DNA from: Novosphingobium indicum
Lineage (GTDB): Bacteria; Pseudomonadota; Alphaproteobacteria; Sphingomonadales; Sphingomonadaceae
Direction: 5' to 3'
Assembly (NCBI RefSeq): GCF_014645195.1
Contig: NZ_BMLK01000021.1
Coordinates: forward strand, 1-64,000
DNA length: 64,000 nt
How positions within the stretch are numbered: the stretch's first letter is position 1; every line of letters starts with the position of its first letter. A program made the position numbers and the translations under genes. The notes below the pieces were generated by a model. It saw only the letters and a program-made list of their open reading frames with translations. It was not told the origin of the DNA and ran no database searches. This document shows positions 52,564 through 60,267 of this stretch, one piece after another.

Positions 52564-53868
52564 ATGATTGATTTCAGTGTTGAACCCGAATTCCAGGCCA
52601 AGCTCGACTGGATGGACAAATTCGTCCGCGAGGAATGCGAGACGATGGACCTGCTGTTTCCCGAACAGGGTGCGCAGTTCGATCCCGACTACGCGGCGGC
52701 CAAACGCCACCTCAAGCCGCTGCAGGAGGAAGTGAAGAAGCAGGGCCTGTGGGCCTGCCACCTCGGCCCGCATCTTGGCGGTCCGGGCTACGGGCAGGTG
52801 AAGCTGGCGCTGATGAACGAGATCATCGGCCGTTCGAGCTGGGCGCCGGTGGTGTTCGGCACTGCCGCGCCCGACACCGGAAATGCCGAGATCCTCGCAC
52901 TGTTCGGCACGCCCGAGCAGAAGCAGCGCTATCTAGGCCCGCTGATGGCCGGGGAGATCGTCTCGTGTTTCTCGATGACCGAGCCGCAGGGCGGGGCCGA
53001 TCCCGACGTGTTCACCTGCTCGGCTACGCTTGAGGGTGACGAATGGGTGCTGGAGGGCGAGAAATGGTTCTCATCCAACGCCAAGTTCGCTTCGTTCCTG
53101 CTGGTGCTCGCCGTTACCGATGCCGACAAGCCGCTGACCGAGCGCATGAGCATGTTCATCGTGCCGACCGAGACCCCGGGCATCGAGATCATCCGTAATG
53201 TCGCGATCGCCGGAGACTTCGATCCCGAGAACGGCCACCACGCGCATATCCGCTACAACAAGGTGCGCATTCCCTACGATCACATGCTTGGCGAGCGGGG
53301 GGACGGCTTCAAGGTCGCGCAGGCGCGTCTGGGCGGCGGGCGCATCCACCACGCCATGCGCACGGTCGGCATGTGCAACCGGGCGATGGACATGATGCTC
53401 GAACGCGCCGTTTCGCGCACGACCAAGGGCAAGATGCTGGGCGAGCACCAGATGGTGCAGGAAAAGATCGCCGATTCCATCATCGAGCTGGAACAGTTCC
53501 GACTGCTGGTGCTCAAGACCGCGTGGATGATCGATGAAGTCGAGGCCGGCCGCTTGAAGCACGGCGCGCCGCGCAAGCACATCGGCATGTGCAAGGTCGC
53601 CATGGCCTCGGTTTATGCCAATGTCGTCGGCAAGGCGCTGGAGATCCACGGATCGCTGGGCATCTCGCTCGATATGCCGCTGGCCAAGTGGTACGGCGGG
53701 CACATGTCCCTGGCCTTCGCCGACGGGCCGACCGATGCGCACAAGTCGCAGCTTGCCCGCGCCTATCTCAAGCGCGCGAAGCCTGCCGAGGGCATGTTCC
53801 CCAGCGAGCACATCCCGACACGGACGGCGGCCGCGCTGGCTCGCTATCCCGACGCGCGGGAGTCATGA
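52564..53868 (+). CDS. Acyl-CoA dehydrogenase family protein (ACAD10/11-like)
   Basis: A 434-residue flavin enzyme that normally introduces a 2,3-double bond in acyl-CoA. It has M-T-E-P-Q-G-G-A-D-P in the FAD-binding region, E-G-E-K-W-F-S-S-N-A, and the C-terminal G-S-L-G-I-S region. It is about 40 residues longer than short-chain dehydrogenases and resembles the LvaC/ACAD11 class. With the kinase upstream it could convert a phosphorylated 4-hydroxyacyl-CoA to an enoyl-CoA by loss of phosphate (inference). A GAGGAG ribosome site is near 52549. Confidence 0.9.
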   Translation: MIDFSVEPEFQAKLDWMDKFVREECETMDLLFPEQGAQFDPDYAAAKRHLKPLQEEVKKQGLWACHLGPHLGGPGYGQVKLALMNEIIGRSSWAPVVFGTAAPDTGNAEILALFGTPEQKQRYLGPLMAGEIVSCFSMTEPQGGADPDVFTCSATLEGDEWVLEGEKWFSSNAKFASFLLVLAVTDADKPLTERMSMFIVPTETPGIEIIRNVAIAGDFDPENGHHAHIRYNKVRIPYDHMLGERGDGFKVAQARLGGGRIHHAMRTVGMCNRAMDMMLERAVSRTTKGKMLGEHQMVQEKIADSIIELEQFRLLVLKTAWMIDEVEAGRLKHGAPRKHIGMCKVAMASVYANVVGKALEIHGSLGISLDMPLAKWYGGHMSLAFADGPTDAHKSQLARAYLKRAKPAEGMFPSEHIPTRTAAALARYPDARES

Positions 53869-53888
53869 ACGTGGCGTCCAACATCCCC

Positions 53889-53981
53889 CTCGTCATTGCG
53901 AGGCCGCAGGCCGAAGCGATCCAGGGCGGTTTGCCTGCACTCTGGATGGCCGCGTCGGCTTCGCCTCCTCGCCATGACGAA
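53889..53981. repeat. Dispersed alphaproteobacterial intergenic repeat (CGTCATTGCGAG type)
   Basis: The element opens CTCGTCATTGCGAGG and closes CTCGCCATGACGA, which are approximate inverted copies, with a central GATCCAGG and TCTGGATGG pairing. This matches a repeat I know from many alphaproteobacterial genomes, present in many intergenic copies. It fills the gap between the dehydrogenase and SDR genes. Function is unknown; it may be a non-autonomous mobile sequence. Confidence 0.75.
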
Positions 53982-54004
53982 GATCTGAGGATTGGAGAAT
54001 AGAG

Positions 54005-54745
54005 ATGGACCCGCTGTTCGATTTTACCGGCAAGGTTGCGCTCGTCACCGGCGGTTCGCGCGGGCTCGGGTACCAGATGGTCAAGGCCTTCGCCGAGCGC
54101 GGCTGCGACGTCATCATTGCCAGTCGCAAGCTGGAAAACTGCGAGGCCGTCGCCGAGGAATGCCGCGCGCTGGGCGTGCGGGCCATGGCACTCTCCGCCC
54201 ATGTCGGCCGCTGGGATGCCTGCACCGAACTGGTCGATCAGGCCTGGGATGCCTTCGGGCGTGTGGATATCCTTGTGAACAACGCGGGGATGAGTCCGGC
54301 ACAACCGAGCCACGAGGTAACCGAGAAGCTGTTCGACTCCGTCGTGAACCTCAACTTCAAGGGGCCGTTCCGCATTGCCAGCCTGATGGCGCACCGCATG
54401 TCCGAAGGGAAGGGCGGATGCATCATCAACGTCTCGTCCTCGGGCTCGATGATGCCGCTGCCCAAGACGATTCCCTACGGCTCGTCCAAGGCGGCGCTCA
54501 ACGCCATGAGCAAGAGCCTCGCGTGGGAATATGCGCCCAAGGTGCGAGTGAACACGCTCTCGCCCGGCGCCTTCCGCACCGACATCGTCGAGGCCTGGCC
54601 GGACAAGGGCAAGGGCCCGATCCCGATTCCGCGCGGTCATGCCGCCGAGCCGGAGGACATCGTCACCGCCGCGCTGTTTCTGGCGAGCCCGGCTTCGGTC
54701 AACGTGACCGGCTCGCTCGTTCGCTGCGACGGCGGGCAGCATTAA
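54005..54745 (+). CDS. Short-chain dehydrogenase/reductase
   Basis: A 246-residue classical SDR. The cofactor motif is T-G-G-S-R-G-L-G at 14-21, then N-N-A-G, and the catalytic residues are Ser in V-S-S-S-G and Tyr-Lys in Y-G-S-S-K. The basic S-R-K after the second strand suggests NADP(H). If the neighbouring kinase and dehydrogenase handle 4-hydroxyacyl-CoA, this SDR could form it by reducing a 4-oxoacyl-CoA, as LvaD does (inference). A GGAG-type ribosome site precedes ATG 54005. A short hairpin, CTCCCG-CCTG-CGGGAG, lies at 54786-54801. Confidence 0.9.
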   Translation: MDPLFDFTGKVALVTGGSRGLGYQMVKAFAERGCDVIIASRKLENCEAVAEECRALGVRAMALSAHVGRWDACTELVDQAWDAFGRVDILVNNAGMSPAQPSHEVTEKLFDSVVNLNFKGPFRIASLMAHRMSEGKGGCIINVSSSGSMMPLPKTIPYGSSKAALNAMSKSLAWEYAPKVRVNTLSPGAFRTDIVEAWPDKGKGPIPIPRGHAAEPEDIVTAALFLASPASVNVTGSLVRCDGGQH

Positions 54746-54845
54746 CCGGCGCGCCGTCCCGAAGGGCGCGGCCCCACTTTCTCCCCTCCCGCCTGCGGGA
54801 GGAGGATCGGTTGACCAAGTCACTACGTTCCCTGGGAGTTTTTCT

Positions 54846-55823
54846 ATGCCCCGCGCTGTAATCGGCCACGAATTCGGCCCGCCCGAAAGCTATGTCCTCG
54901 AAGACTTCGATCCCGGTGCCCCCAAGGACGGCGAAGTCCGTGTGGCGATCAAGGCGGCGGGGGTCTCCTATGTCGATGTGCTGACCGCCATGGGCAAGTA
55001 CCAGTTCAAGCCGCCGCTGCCGTTCACTCCCGGCAGCGAGGCGGCGGGTGTCGTCGAGGCCGTGGGGCCGGGCGTCACGCACCTTGCCGTGGGTGACCGC
55101 GTGTTCTGCGGGGGGCTGGGCGGACTGTTCGCCGAAGCGAACAATTTCAAGGCTGCCAACATGGCAAAGGTCCCCGAGGCGATGAGCTTCGAGCAGGCTT
55201 CGGTCTTCTCGGTAAACTACCAGACCGCCTACTATGCGCTCGCCGATCGGGGCCGCGCGAAGCCGGGCGAGACGCTGCTGGTGCTCGGGGCAGCCGGTGG
55301 CACCGGCTTCGCGGCGATTCAGGTGGCCAAGCATCTGGGGCTGCGCGTGATCGCCTCGGCCTCCAGCGCGGTAAAGCAGCAGGCGGCGCTTGACGGCGGC
55401 GCTGATGCAGTTGTGACCACCGGAGCCGAGGACTGGCGCGATCAGGTGGTCGCGGCAAACGACGGCAAGCCGATCGACCTGGTCTTCGATCCGGTCGGCG
55501 GCGACGCACTGGAGCCGGCGTTCCGGTGCCTCGGCTATGACGGCAGACATCTCGTGATCGGCTTTACCGGGGGCATTGCCGCGCTGCGCACCAACCTCGC
55601 GCTGCTCAAGAGCGCCAGCCTCGTCGGCGTGCAGATGCGCGATCACGCGATCAAGCGCCCCGAAGAAGCTGAGGCGATGCGCCGCAAGGTCATGGAACTG
55701 GCGGGCGAGGGCATCTTCAGCCCTGCCATCGCCGAGCGCTTTGCTATCGAGGACTATGCAGCCGCCATGAACGCGGCGTTCTCGGGCAAGGCCGCGGGTC
55801 GCATCGTCCTGAAGATGGACTGA
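54846..55823 (+). CDS. NADPH:quinone reductase-like MDR oxidoreductase
   Basis: A 325-residue medium-chain dehydrogenase/reductase of the zinc-free quinone oxidoreductase group. The NADP(H)-binding site is V-L-G-A-A-G-G-T-G-F-A-A, and the N-terminal GroES-like fold has F-T-P-G-S-E-A-A-G-V-V. There are no zinc ligands at the expected sites. Possible substrates are quinones, enones or enoyl-CoA. It ends the plus-strand catabolic series and is convergent with a SnoaL-like gene 23 bases later. Confidence 0.88.
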   Translation: MPRAVIGHEFGPPESYVLEDFDPGAPKDGEVRVAIKAAGVSYVDVLTAMGKYQFKPPLPFTPGSEAAGVVEAVGPGVTHLAVGDRVFCGGLGGLFAEANNFKAANMAKVPEAMSFEQASVFSVNYQTAYYALADRGRAKPGETLLVLGAAGGTGFAAIQVAKHLGLRVIASASSAVKQQAALDGGADAVVTTGAEDWRDQVVAANDGKPIDLVFDPVGGDALEPAFRCLGYDGRHLVIGFTGGIAALRTNLALLKSASLVGVQMRDHAIKRPEEAEAMRRKVMELAGEGIFSPAIAERFAIEDYAAAMNAAFSGKAAGRIVLKMD

Positions 55824-55846
55824 GGCAGCCGGCGACAGCGCAGCCG

Positions 55847-56293
55847 TCAGAAGGTCTTGCGCGTCTCCACCCGCAGCCGTGTCAGCCGGCTGGACTGGAT
55901 GCGCCAGCCGCAATCGAGCCGCTGGTAGGTCTCGTGGTAGTGCCCGAAGCCGTGGAGATAAGTACTGCCGTCTGCAAGCGGATGTTGCGCGGTCCGGTAG
56001 AGCCGGTCTTCCATCGCCCAGATCACGCGCGCCTCGTCGTCCGAGACGAAGTCGATGATCGGCATGTGTCCGTGATGCACCGAAACCTGATCGCCGGTCG
56101 AGGCGGCGACCCACTCGATGATCTTGTCGAGCGGTGCGACGACCATATCGGCCTCGGGCACTTCGAGCCGGCCATCGGGTGCCCAGACGCTGCTGCGCCA
56201 CAGATCCCAGTCGCGGTGGTCGAGACCGTAGAAATACCGGGCCTTCGTCTGCTTGATCTCCTCGATGGCGAGGAGGCGTTCCACTTCGGTCAT
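55847..56293 (-). CDS. SnoaL-like/NTF2-fold protein
   Basis: A 148-residue protein of the nuclear transport factor 2 superfamily. The N-terminal helix V-E-R-L-L-A-I-E-E-I-K-Q-T-K-A-R-Y, then Y-G-L-D-H-R-D-W-D-L-W, is characteristic of the SnoaL_4 group found with aromatic and steroid degradation genes. Members act as dehydratases, isomerases or cyclases, or are subunits of oxygenases. The AraC-type gene lies 13 bases upstream on the same strand, so the two are co-transcribed. Confidence 0.84.
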   Translation of the reverse strand: MTEVERLLAIEEIKQTKARYFYGLDHRDWDLWRSSVWAPDGRLEVPEADMVVAPLDKIIEWVAASTGDQVSVHHGHMPIIDFVSDDEARVIWAMEDRLYRTAQHPLADGSTYLHGFGHYHETYQRLDCGWRIQSSRLTRLRVETRKTF

Positions 56294-56306
56294 CAGTCGG
56301 TGGCTC

Positions 56307-57359
56307 TCAGCAGGACGATGCGCGGTACTGCTGCGGGGTTATCCCGGTCCAGCGCTTGAAGGCGCGCCCGAAGCTGGTCTGCTCGCCGTAGCCGAGACGG
56401 TCGGCGATCTCGTCGAGCGACAGGCGCTTGTCGGCAAGATGCGCCTTGGCCAGTGTTTCGCGCTGCTTTTCGACGAGTTCGGAGAACTTCGCGCCTTCGG
56501 CAGACAGGCGCGACTGCAGCGTGCGCACCGACATGCCGGTCTTTTCGGCGCAGCGTTCGATCGAACACGTCCCGCGCGCCAGCGAGCCGCGGATGAAGCT
56601 GTCGACCTTGTCGATAATCGACTGGCTGTGCTCCGATTTCACCCGCTGCAGATAGGACCCGAGCAGCTTGAACAGCAGGCGGTTGGCGCTCGGTACCGGT
56701 TGCTCGAGTGCGTGGACCGGGAAGGCCACCGAATTGCGCGCGGAATGGCCGACGACCCGGCAGCCCAGCGTCTTCTCGATTTCGGGCAGATCGCTGGAGC
56801 GGGTATCGGCGGAAAGGCTCACCCAGCTCGGACGGAAACCGGGGCCGCCGATGGCCTGTAGCAGTTTCGTGTTGAGCATGGCCGCCTGGTAGTTGGCCTG
56901 GTCGTTCACGCCAATGTCGGCGTTGACCAGCCAGGTCAGTTCGGCGGTTTCGCGGCCTTCGATCAGCACGACTTCGCAATCGGGGGCGTGGACGACCGGA
57001 AGGAAATCGATCAGGCAGCGGATGCCCGCGCGAACCGTAGGGGCCGAACGGCACAGCGCGGTCACGCAGCCGAAGACCTCGGGGTCCTGAATGGTGGCGA
57101 TGTGCAGCCCGAACAGCGGGTCGTCGAAGGCCGTGCTGCAGTATTCGAAAGTATCGGCAAGCTGCTGCGGCGCGATCAGGCTTTCGGGATCGGTCAGCAC
57201 GCGCGCTTCCATGCCGTAGCGCTCGACGATGCCGCGCGCATCGCGTCCGTGATTGCGGGCGACCTGCGCCAATCCGGCGAAGTTGGCGGCGCGGACCTGG
57301 CCGCCGCCGGGGGCGACGTCGAGAGGTCCGTCGAGACTGAAGAAGCTGCTTTGGCCCAT
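56307..57359 (-). CDS. AraC-family transcriptional regulator (OruR-like)
   Basis: A 350-residue regulator. An N-terminal Arabinose_bd-like ligand domain (about 20-210) is followed by two helix-turn-helix segments (about 250-345), including V-R-T-L-Q-S-R-L-S and I-A-D-R-L-G-Y-G-E-Q-T-S-F-G-R-A-F-K-R-W. The start at 57359 gives the usual length; a longer form would overlap the promoter region. It diverges from an enoyl-CoA hydratase gene, with an inverted repeat in the 170-base gap, and leads the SnoaL-like gene. It probably activates one or both in response to the pathway substrate. Confidence 0.88.
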   Translation of the reverse strand: MGQSSFFSLDGPLDVAPGGGQVRAANFAGLAQVARNHGRDARGIVERYGMEARVLTDPESLIAPQQLADTFEYCSTAFDDPLFGLHIATIQDPEVFGCVTALCRSAPTVRAGIRCLIDFLPVVHAPDCEVVLIEGRETAELTWLVNADIGVNDQANYQAAMLNTKLLQAIGGPGFRPSWVSLSADTRSSDLPEIEKTLGCRVVGHSARNSVAFPVHALEQPVPSANRLLFKLLGSYLQRVKSEHSQSIIDKVDSFIRGSLARGTCSIERCAEKTGMSVRTLQSRLSAEGAKFSELVEKQRETLAKAHLADKRLSLDEIADRLGYGEQTSFGRAFKRWTGITPQQYRASSC

Positions 57360-57417
57360 GGCTGTCCTCACCGGCTGGAAAGTCGGGGCGGCCGTCTGCG
57401 CGTCCTGCCCGCTGTTG

Positions 57418-57434
57418 TATTGCGGCATGCAATA
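57418..57434. promoter_or_regulatory. Inverted repeat in the AraC/enoyl-CoA hydratase divergent promoter
   Basis: TATTGC (57418-57423) and GCAATA (57429-57434) are perfect inverted copies with a 5-base spacer (GGCAT). The element sits in the 170-base gap between the AraC gene and the hydratase gene. A half-similar GCCAAT follows at 57455-57460. AraC proteins usually bind direct repeats, so this may belong to another factor. The evidence is weak. Confidence 0.3.
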
Positions 57435-57529
57435 TCGAGAAAGCCGCGCGAAATGCCAATACCCCCTTGCTTGCCTGTGGCAGCAGGCGGGAAAGCACGA
57501 ATACGCCACATAATCGGGAGAGAGATCAG

Positions 57530-58501
57530 ATGAAGACCATTGCCGATCACAAGAAAGCCGCAGAAGAGCATGTCCTTTACGAAAAGGACCCCGCGACCAA
57601 GATCGCGACGATCACCTTCAACCGGCTCGACAAGCACAACACCGCCACCATCGGCATGCGCGCCCGCTTTGGCGAGCTGGTGTTCAAGGCGAACATCGAC
57701 GACGAAGTGAAAGTGCTCGTCATCCGCGGCATGGGCGATCACCTCGGCAGCGGCGGCGACCTCAACGAGCATGGCGATCTCTATCTGAACCCGGGTCCGG
57801 ACGATAACTTCCTGGTCGATCTGGAAATCGACGACCCCAGCGTGAAGTATCCGCCGGCAGGCTCTTTCCGCTACCTGCACGGGCTCACCGATTATTACGC
57901 CAAGGCGCGCTCGGGCAACCGTCCGCTGCAGGAATTCAAGAAGATCTCGATCATCGAGGCCAAGGGATACTGCTATGGCTGGCACTTCTACCAGTGCGCC
58001 GACGCGGACCTGATCGTGTCGTCCGACGATGCGCTCTTCGGCCATCCCTCGTTCCGCTACGCCGGCTGGGGCCCGCGCATGTGGCAGTGGCTGGAAACCG
58101 TGGGCCTGCGCCGCTTCTCGGAGATGCTGTTCACCGGCCGTCCGTTCACGGCGGCCGAGATGTTCCAGTCGAACTTCGTCAATTCGGTGGTGCCGCGCGA
58201 TCAGCTCGAAGCGGAAACCGCCAAATACGCTCATGCCTGCTCTATCACGCGCCCGACCGACGTCGTCGTCGCGCAGAAAACCTTCATCGAGGCCTACAAG
58301 CAGTACCGTGGCGAATACTTCGGTTCGCTGCTCACCGGCTGGCTCGAAGGCATGCTGCCGCTGATGAAGGATGACGGGGACAACGACGTCAACCTGGGCA
58401 AGGGCGATACCTTCAAGCAGGGCATCGGCATGGTCGTGAAGGGCCATGACCAGAACTATCCGCCCGAATGGCGCCTTTCCATGAAGGGCCGCAAGGGCTG
58501 A
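57530..58501 (+). CDS. Enoyl-CoA hydratase/isomerase family protein
   Basis: A 323-residue crotonase-fold protein. The oxyanion-hole motif is M-G-D-H-L-G-S-G-G-D-L, and a second element is E-A-K-G-Y-C-Y-G-W-H. It is longer than the usual 260 residues because of an insertion of about 50 residues with P-G-P-D-D-N-F and two aromatic-rich parts. The usual catalytic glutamates are not obvious, so it may be an isomerase or a C-C hydrolase and not a hydratase. A GGGAGAGAG ribosome site precedes ATG 57530. It lies between two AraC-type genes. Confidence 0.84.
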   Translation: MKTIADHKKAAEEHVLYEKDPATKIATITFNRLDKHNTATIGMRARFGELVFKANIDDEVKVLVIRGMGDHLGSGGDLNEHGDLYLNPGPDDNFLVDLEIDDPSVKYPPAGSFRYLHGLTDYYAKARSGNRPLQEFKKISIIEAKGYCYGWHFYQCADADLIVSSDDALFGHPSFRYAGWGPRMWQWLETVGLRRFSEMLFTGRPFTAAEMFQSNFVNSVVPRDQLEAETAKYAHACSITRPTDVVVAQKTFIEAYKQYRGEYFGSLLTGWLEGMLPLMKDDGDNDVNLGKGDTFKQGIGMVVKGHDQNYPPEWRLSMKGRKG

Positions 58502-58681
58502 TCGCAGAACGCTGCAGGGCGGTGAGCATCGACAATGCGTGCAATGCAGAAAGGTTTGCACGTGATGTAGAGTTCGCTGCCCTGTACGTGGTACCTATTG
58601 AAGTGACCAGACCGACAGGAGTCGGCGGCCAGTCCGGTGAGGGCGGAGAGGATTTCCCTGCCCCGCCAACGGGAGAGAACC

Positions 58682-59722
58682 ATGACTGAGACTTTGTTCT
58701 CGTTCGACAAGCGTAACTACCGCGAATGTCAGCAGATGTTCCGCGGGGCTCGCGACCAGGAATACTATCGCGGCGATTTCTGGATCGAGGATGCATCGAA
58801 CGTGGAGGTCCGCTCCGAACGTAAGACGGTCGGCGCGATCTCGATCATCAAGCAGCGGTCCGCGACGAACCTGTTCTTCCGGCGCACCCGGCAGCACATC
58901 CGCGAGGATGCCACCGATCTTTCGATCCTGTGGTTCGTGAAGCACGGCGAACTGACCTTTTCGAACCAGTGCGGCAGCAAGGTGGCCAAGCCGGGCGATT
59001 TCGTCATTACCCGTTCGATGTCGCCGTTCTTCATCGAATGCCGTACCGACAGCGACAATGTGCATGAAGTGCTGCACGTCACCGTGCCAACCCATATCCT
59101 GCGCTCGTATATCCAGCACGATTTCAGCACCGGCCTGTTCATGCCCGTCGAGCGGCCCGAACTCGCCATTGCCGAGAACATCCTGACCGACGTCTTCGAT
59201 GACGACGGCGGGCTGGGCGAGGAATCGGCGCGGCTGCTGACCGAGACGGCGTTCGGCCTTATCGGCAATGCCGTTCGCGCAACCGAGGAACTGCAGCCGG
59301 CGCGCCAGTCGATTGCCGACCGCAGGCTTGAAGAAGTGCTGCGCTTCATCGAAGTGCACCTTTCCGATCCGCAGCTTTCGACCGCGATGGTCGCCAAGGG
59401 CTGCGGCATCAGCCCGCGCTATCTCTCGTTCCTCCTGCGTCTGCGCGAGACCTCGTTTTCCGAGCTCGTCTGGGAGCAGCGGCTGGCCAAAGCCAAGGAC
59501 TGGCTCGCCAATTCGGACCCGCGCGACATCTCGATCAGCGAGATCGCCTATGGCGTCGGGTTCAAGAGCCCGGCGCACTTCAGCCGCATGTTCAAGCGCG
59601 TGTTCGGCGCCAATCCCCGCGAGTTTCGCGGTGAGTGCAGTGCGCGGGAGGAAGTGGCGATGCAGGTCGAGAAGGCAGAGCGCTTTCCGGACTTCCCGCA
59701 AGCCGGCCAGCTTCTCCAGTAA
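58682..59722 (+). CDS. AraC-family transcriptional regulator
   Basis: A 346-residue regulator with an AraC_binding_2-type cupin-like N-terminal domain (about 20-200) and a C-terminal HTH pair (about 225-330: L-S-T-A-M-V-A-K-G-C-G-I-S-P-R-Y-L-S-F-L and I-S-E-I-A-Y-G-V-G-F-K-S-P-A-H-F-S-R-M-F-K). The second segment is the AraC signature. It lies on the same strand as the upstream hydratase gene after 180 bases, and an EthD-like gene follows. The GGGAGAG ribosome site fits ATG 58682. Relatives such as XylS/MmsR control aromatic or branched-acid catabolism. Confidence 0.88.
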   Translation: MTETLFSFDKRNYRECQQMFRGARDQEYYRGDFWIEDASNVEVRSERKTVGAISIIKQRSATNLFFRRTRQHIREDATDLSILWFVKHGELTFSNQCGSKVAKPGDFVITRSMSPFFIECRTDSDNVHEVLHVTVPTHILRSYIQHDFSTGLFMPVERPELAIAENILTDVFDDDGGLGEESARLLTETAFGLIGNAVRATEELQPARQSIADRRLEEVLRFIEVHLSDPQLSTAMVAKGCGISPRYLSFLLRLRETSFSELVWEQRLAKAKDWLANSDPRDISISEIAYGVGFKSPAHFSRMFKRVFGANPREFRGECSAREEVAMQVEKAERFPDFPQAGQLLQ

Positions 59723-59825
59723 GCCCGCGTCCGGCGAGGCGATGAGTGCGTACTGCTAGATAGTGCGCACTTGCATCGCTTTCAGTGATGACGAATGTTG
59801 CGCGCTGCATAATCAGGAGGATGCC

Positions 59826-60161
59826 ATGCCCAAATTGAAGCTCGTTGCTCTCACACGTCCGAAACCCGGCCGCGAGGAAGAGTATCACGACTGGTACAAC
59901 AACACGCACCTGCCCGAACTGGTCAACAAGTTCGGCATGGCCGGCGCGCAGCGCTACAAGCTCGTCGCCAAGCTGATGGGCAGCGACGAAAACGAATACA
60001 TGGCGATCTACGACATCGAGGCCGACGATCCGATGGCCCTGCTGGGGGCCATGGGCCAGGCTGCGCAGGCCGGAGAGATGACCCAGAGCGATTCCCAGGA
60101 CATGGGGACCTGCTACACCGCGCTCTTCACCGAAATGGGCGACCGGGTGGTGCCGGACTGA
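59826..60161 (+). CDS. EthD-like/dabb-type small protein
   Basis: A 111-residue protein of the dimeric alpha/beta barrel (EthD-like) type. The N-terminus has L-T-R-P-K-P-G-R-E-E-E-Y-H-D-W-Y-N-N-T-H-L-P-E, the hallmark of EthD-domain proteins that act in degradation pathways as isomerases, chaperones or oxygenase helpers. AGGAGG (59815-59820) is 5 bases before ATG 59826. It is followed by a strong terminator. Its promoter is probably in the 103-base gap after the AraC gene. Confidence 0.85.
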   Translation: MPKLKLVALTRPKPGREEEYHDWYNNTHLPELVNKFGMAGAQRYKLVAKLMGSDENEYMAIYDIEADDPMALLGAMGQAAQAGEMTQSDSQDMGTCYTALFTEMGDRVVPD

Positions 60162-60203
60162 TCCGGCATACCCGATTTCAAAAGCTTTCTACGAACGACC
60201 GAT

Positions 60204-60231
60204 CCAGCCCGCCGAATACCCGGCGGGCTGG
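60204..60231 (+). terminator. Intrinsic terminator after the EthD-like gene
   Basis: CCAGCCCGCCG (60204-60214) pairs perfectly with CGGCGGGCTGG (60221-60231) around a 6-base loop, giving an 11-base-pair stem, followed by CTTGTTT. It should stop transcription before the peptidase-like gene at 60268. Confidence 0.8.
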
Positions 60232-60267
60232 CTTGTTTCTGGCGAGGGGTATTGATAGCCCTCTATA

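Noticed and set aside
54786..54801. Hairpin CTCCCG-CCTG-CGGGAG after the SDR gene as a terminator
   Set aside because: No T-tract follows and the stem is short; it may be a fragment of the GC-rich repeat family seen at 52413.
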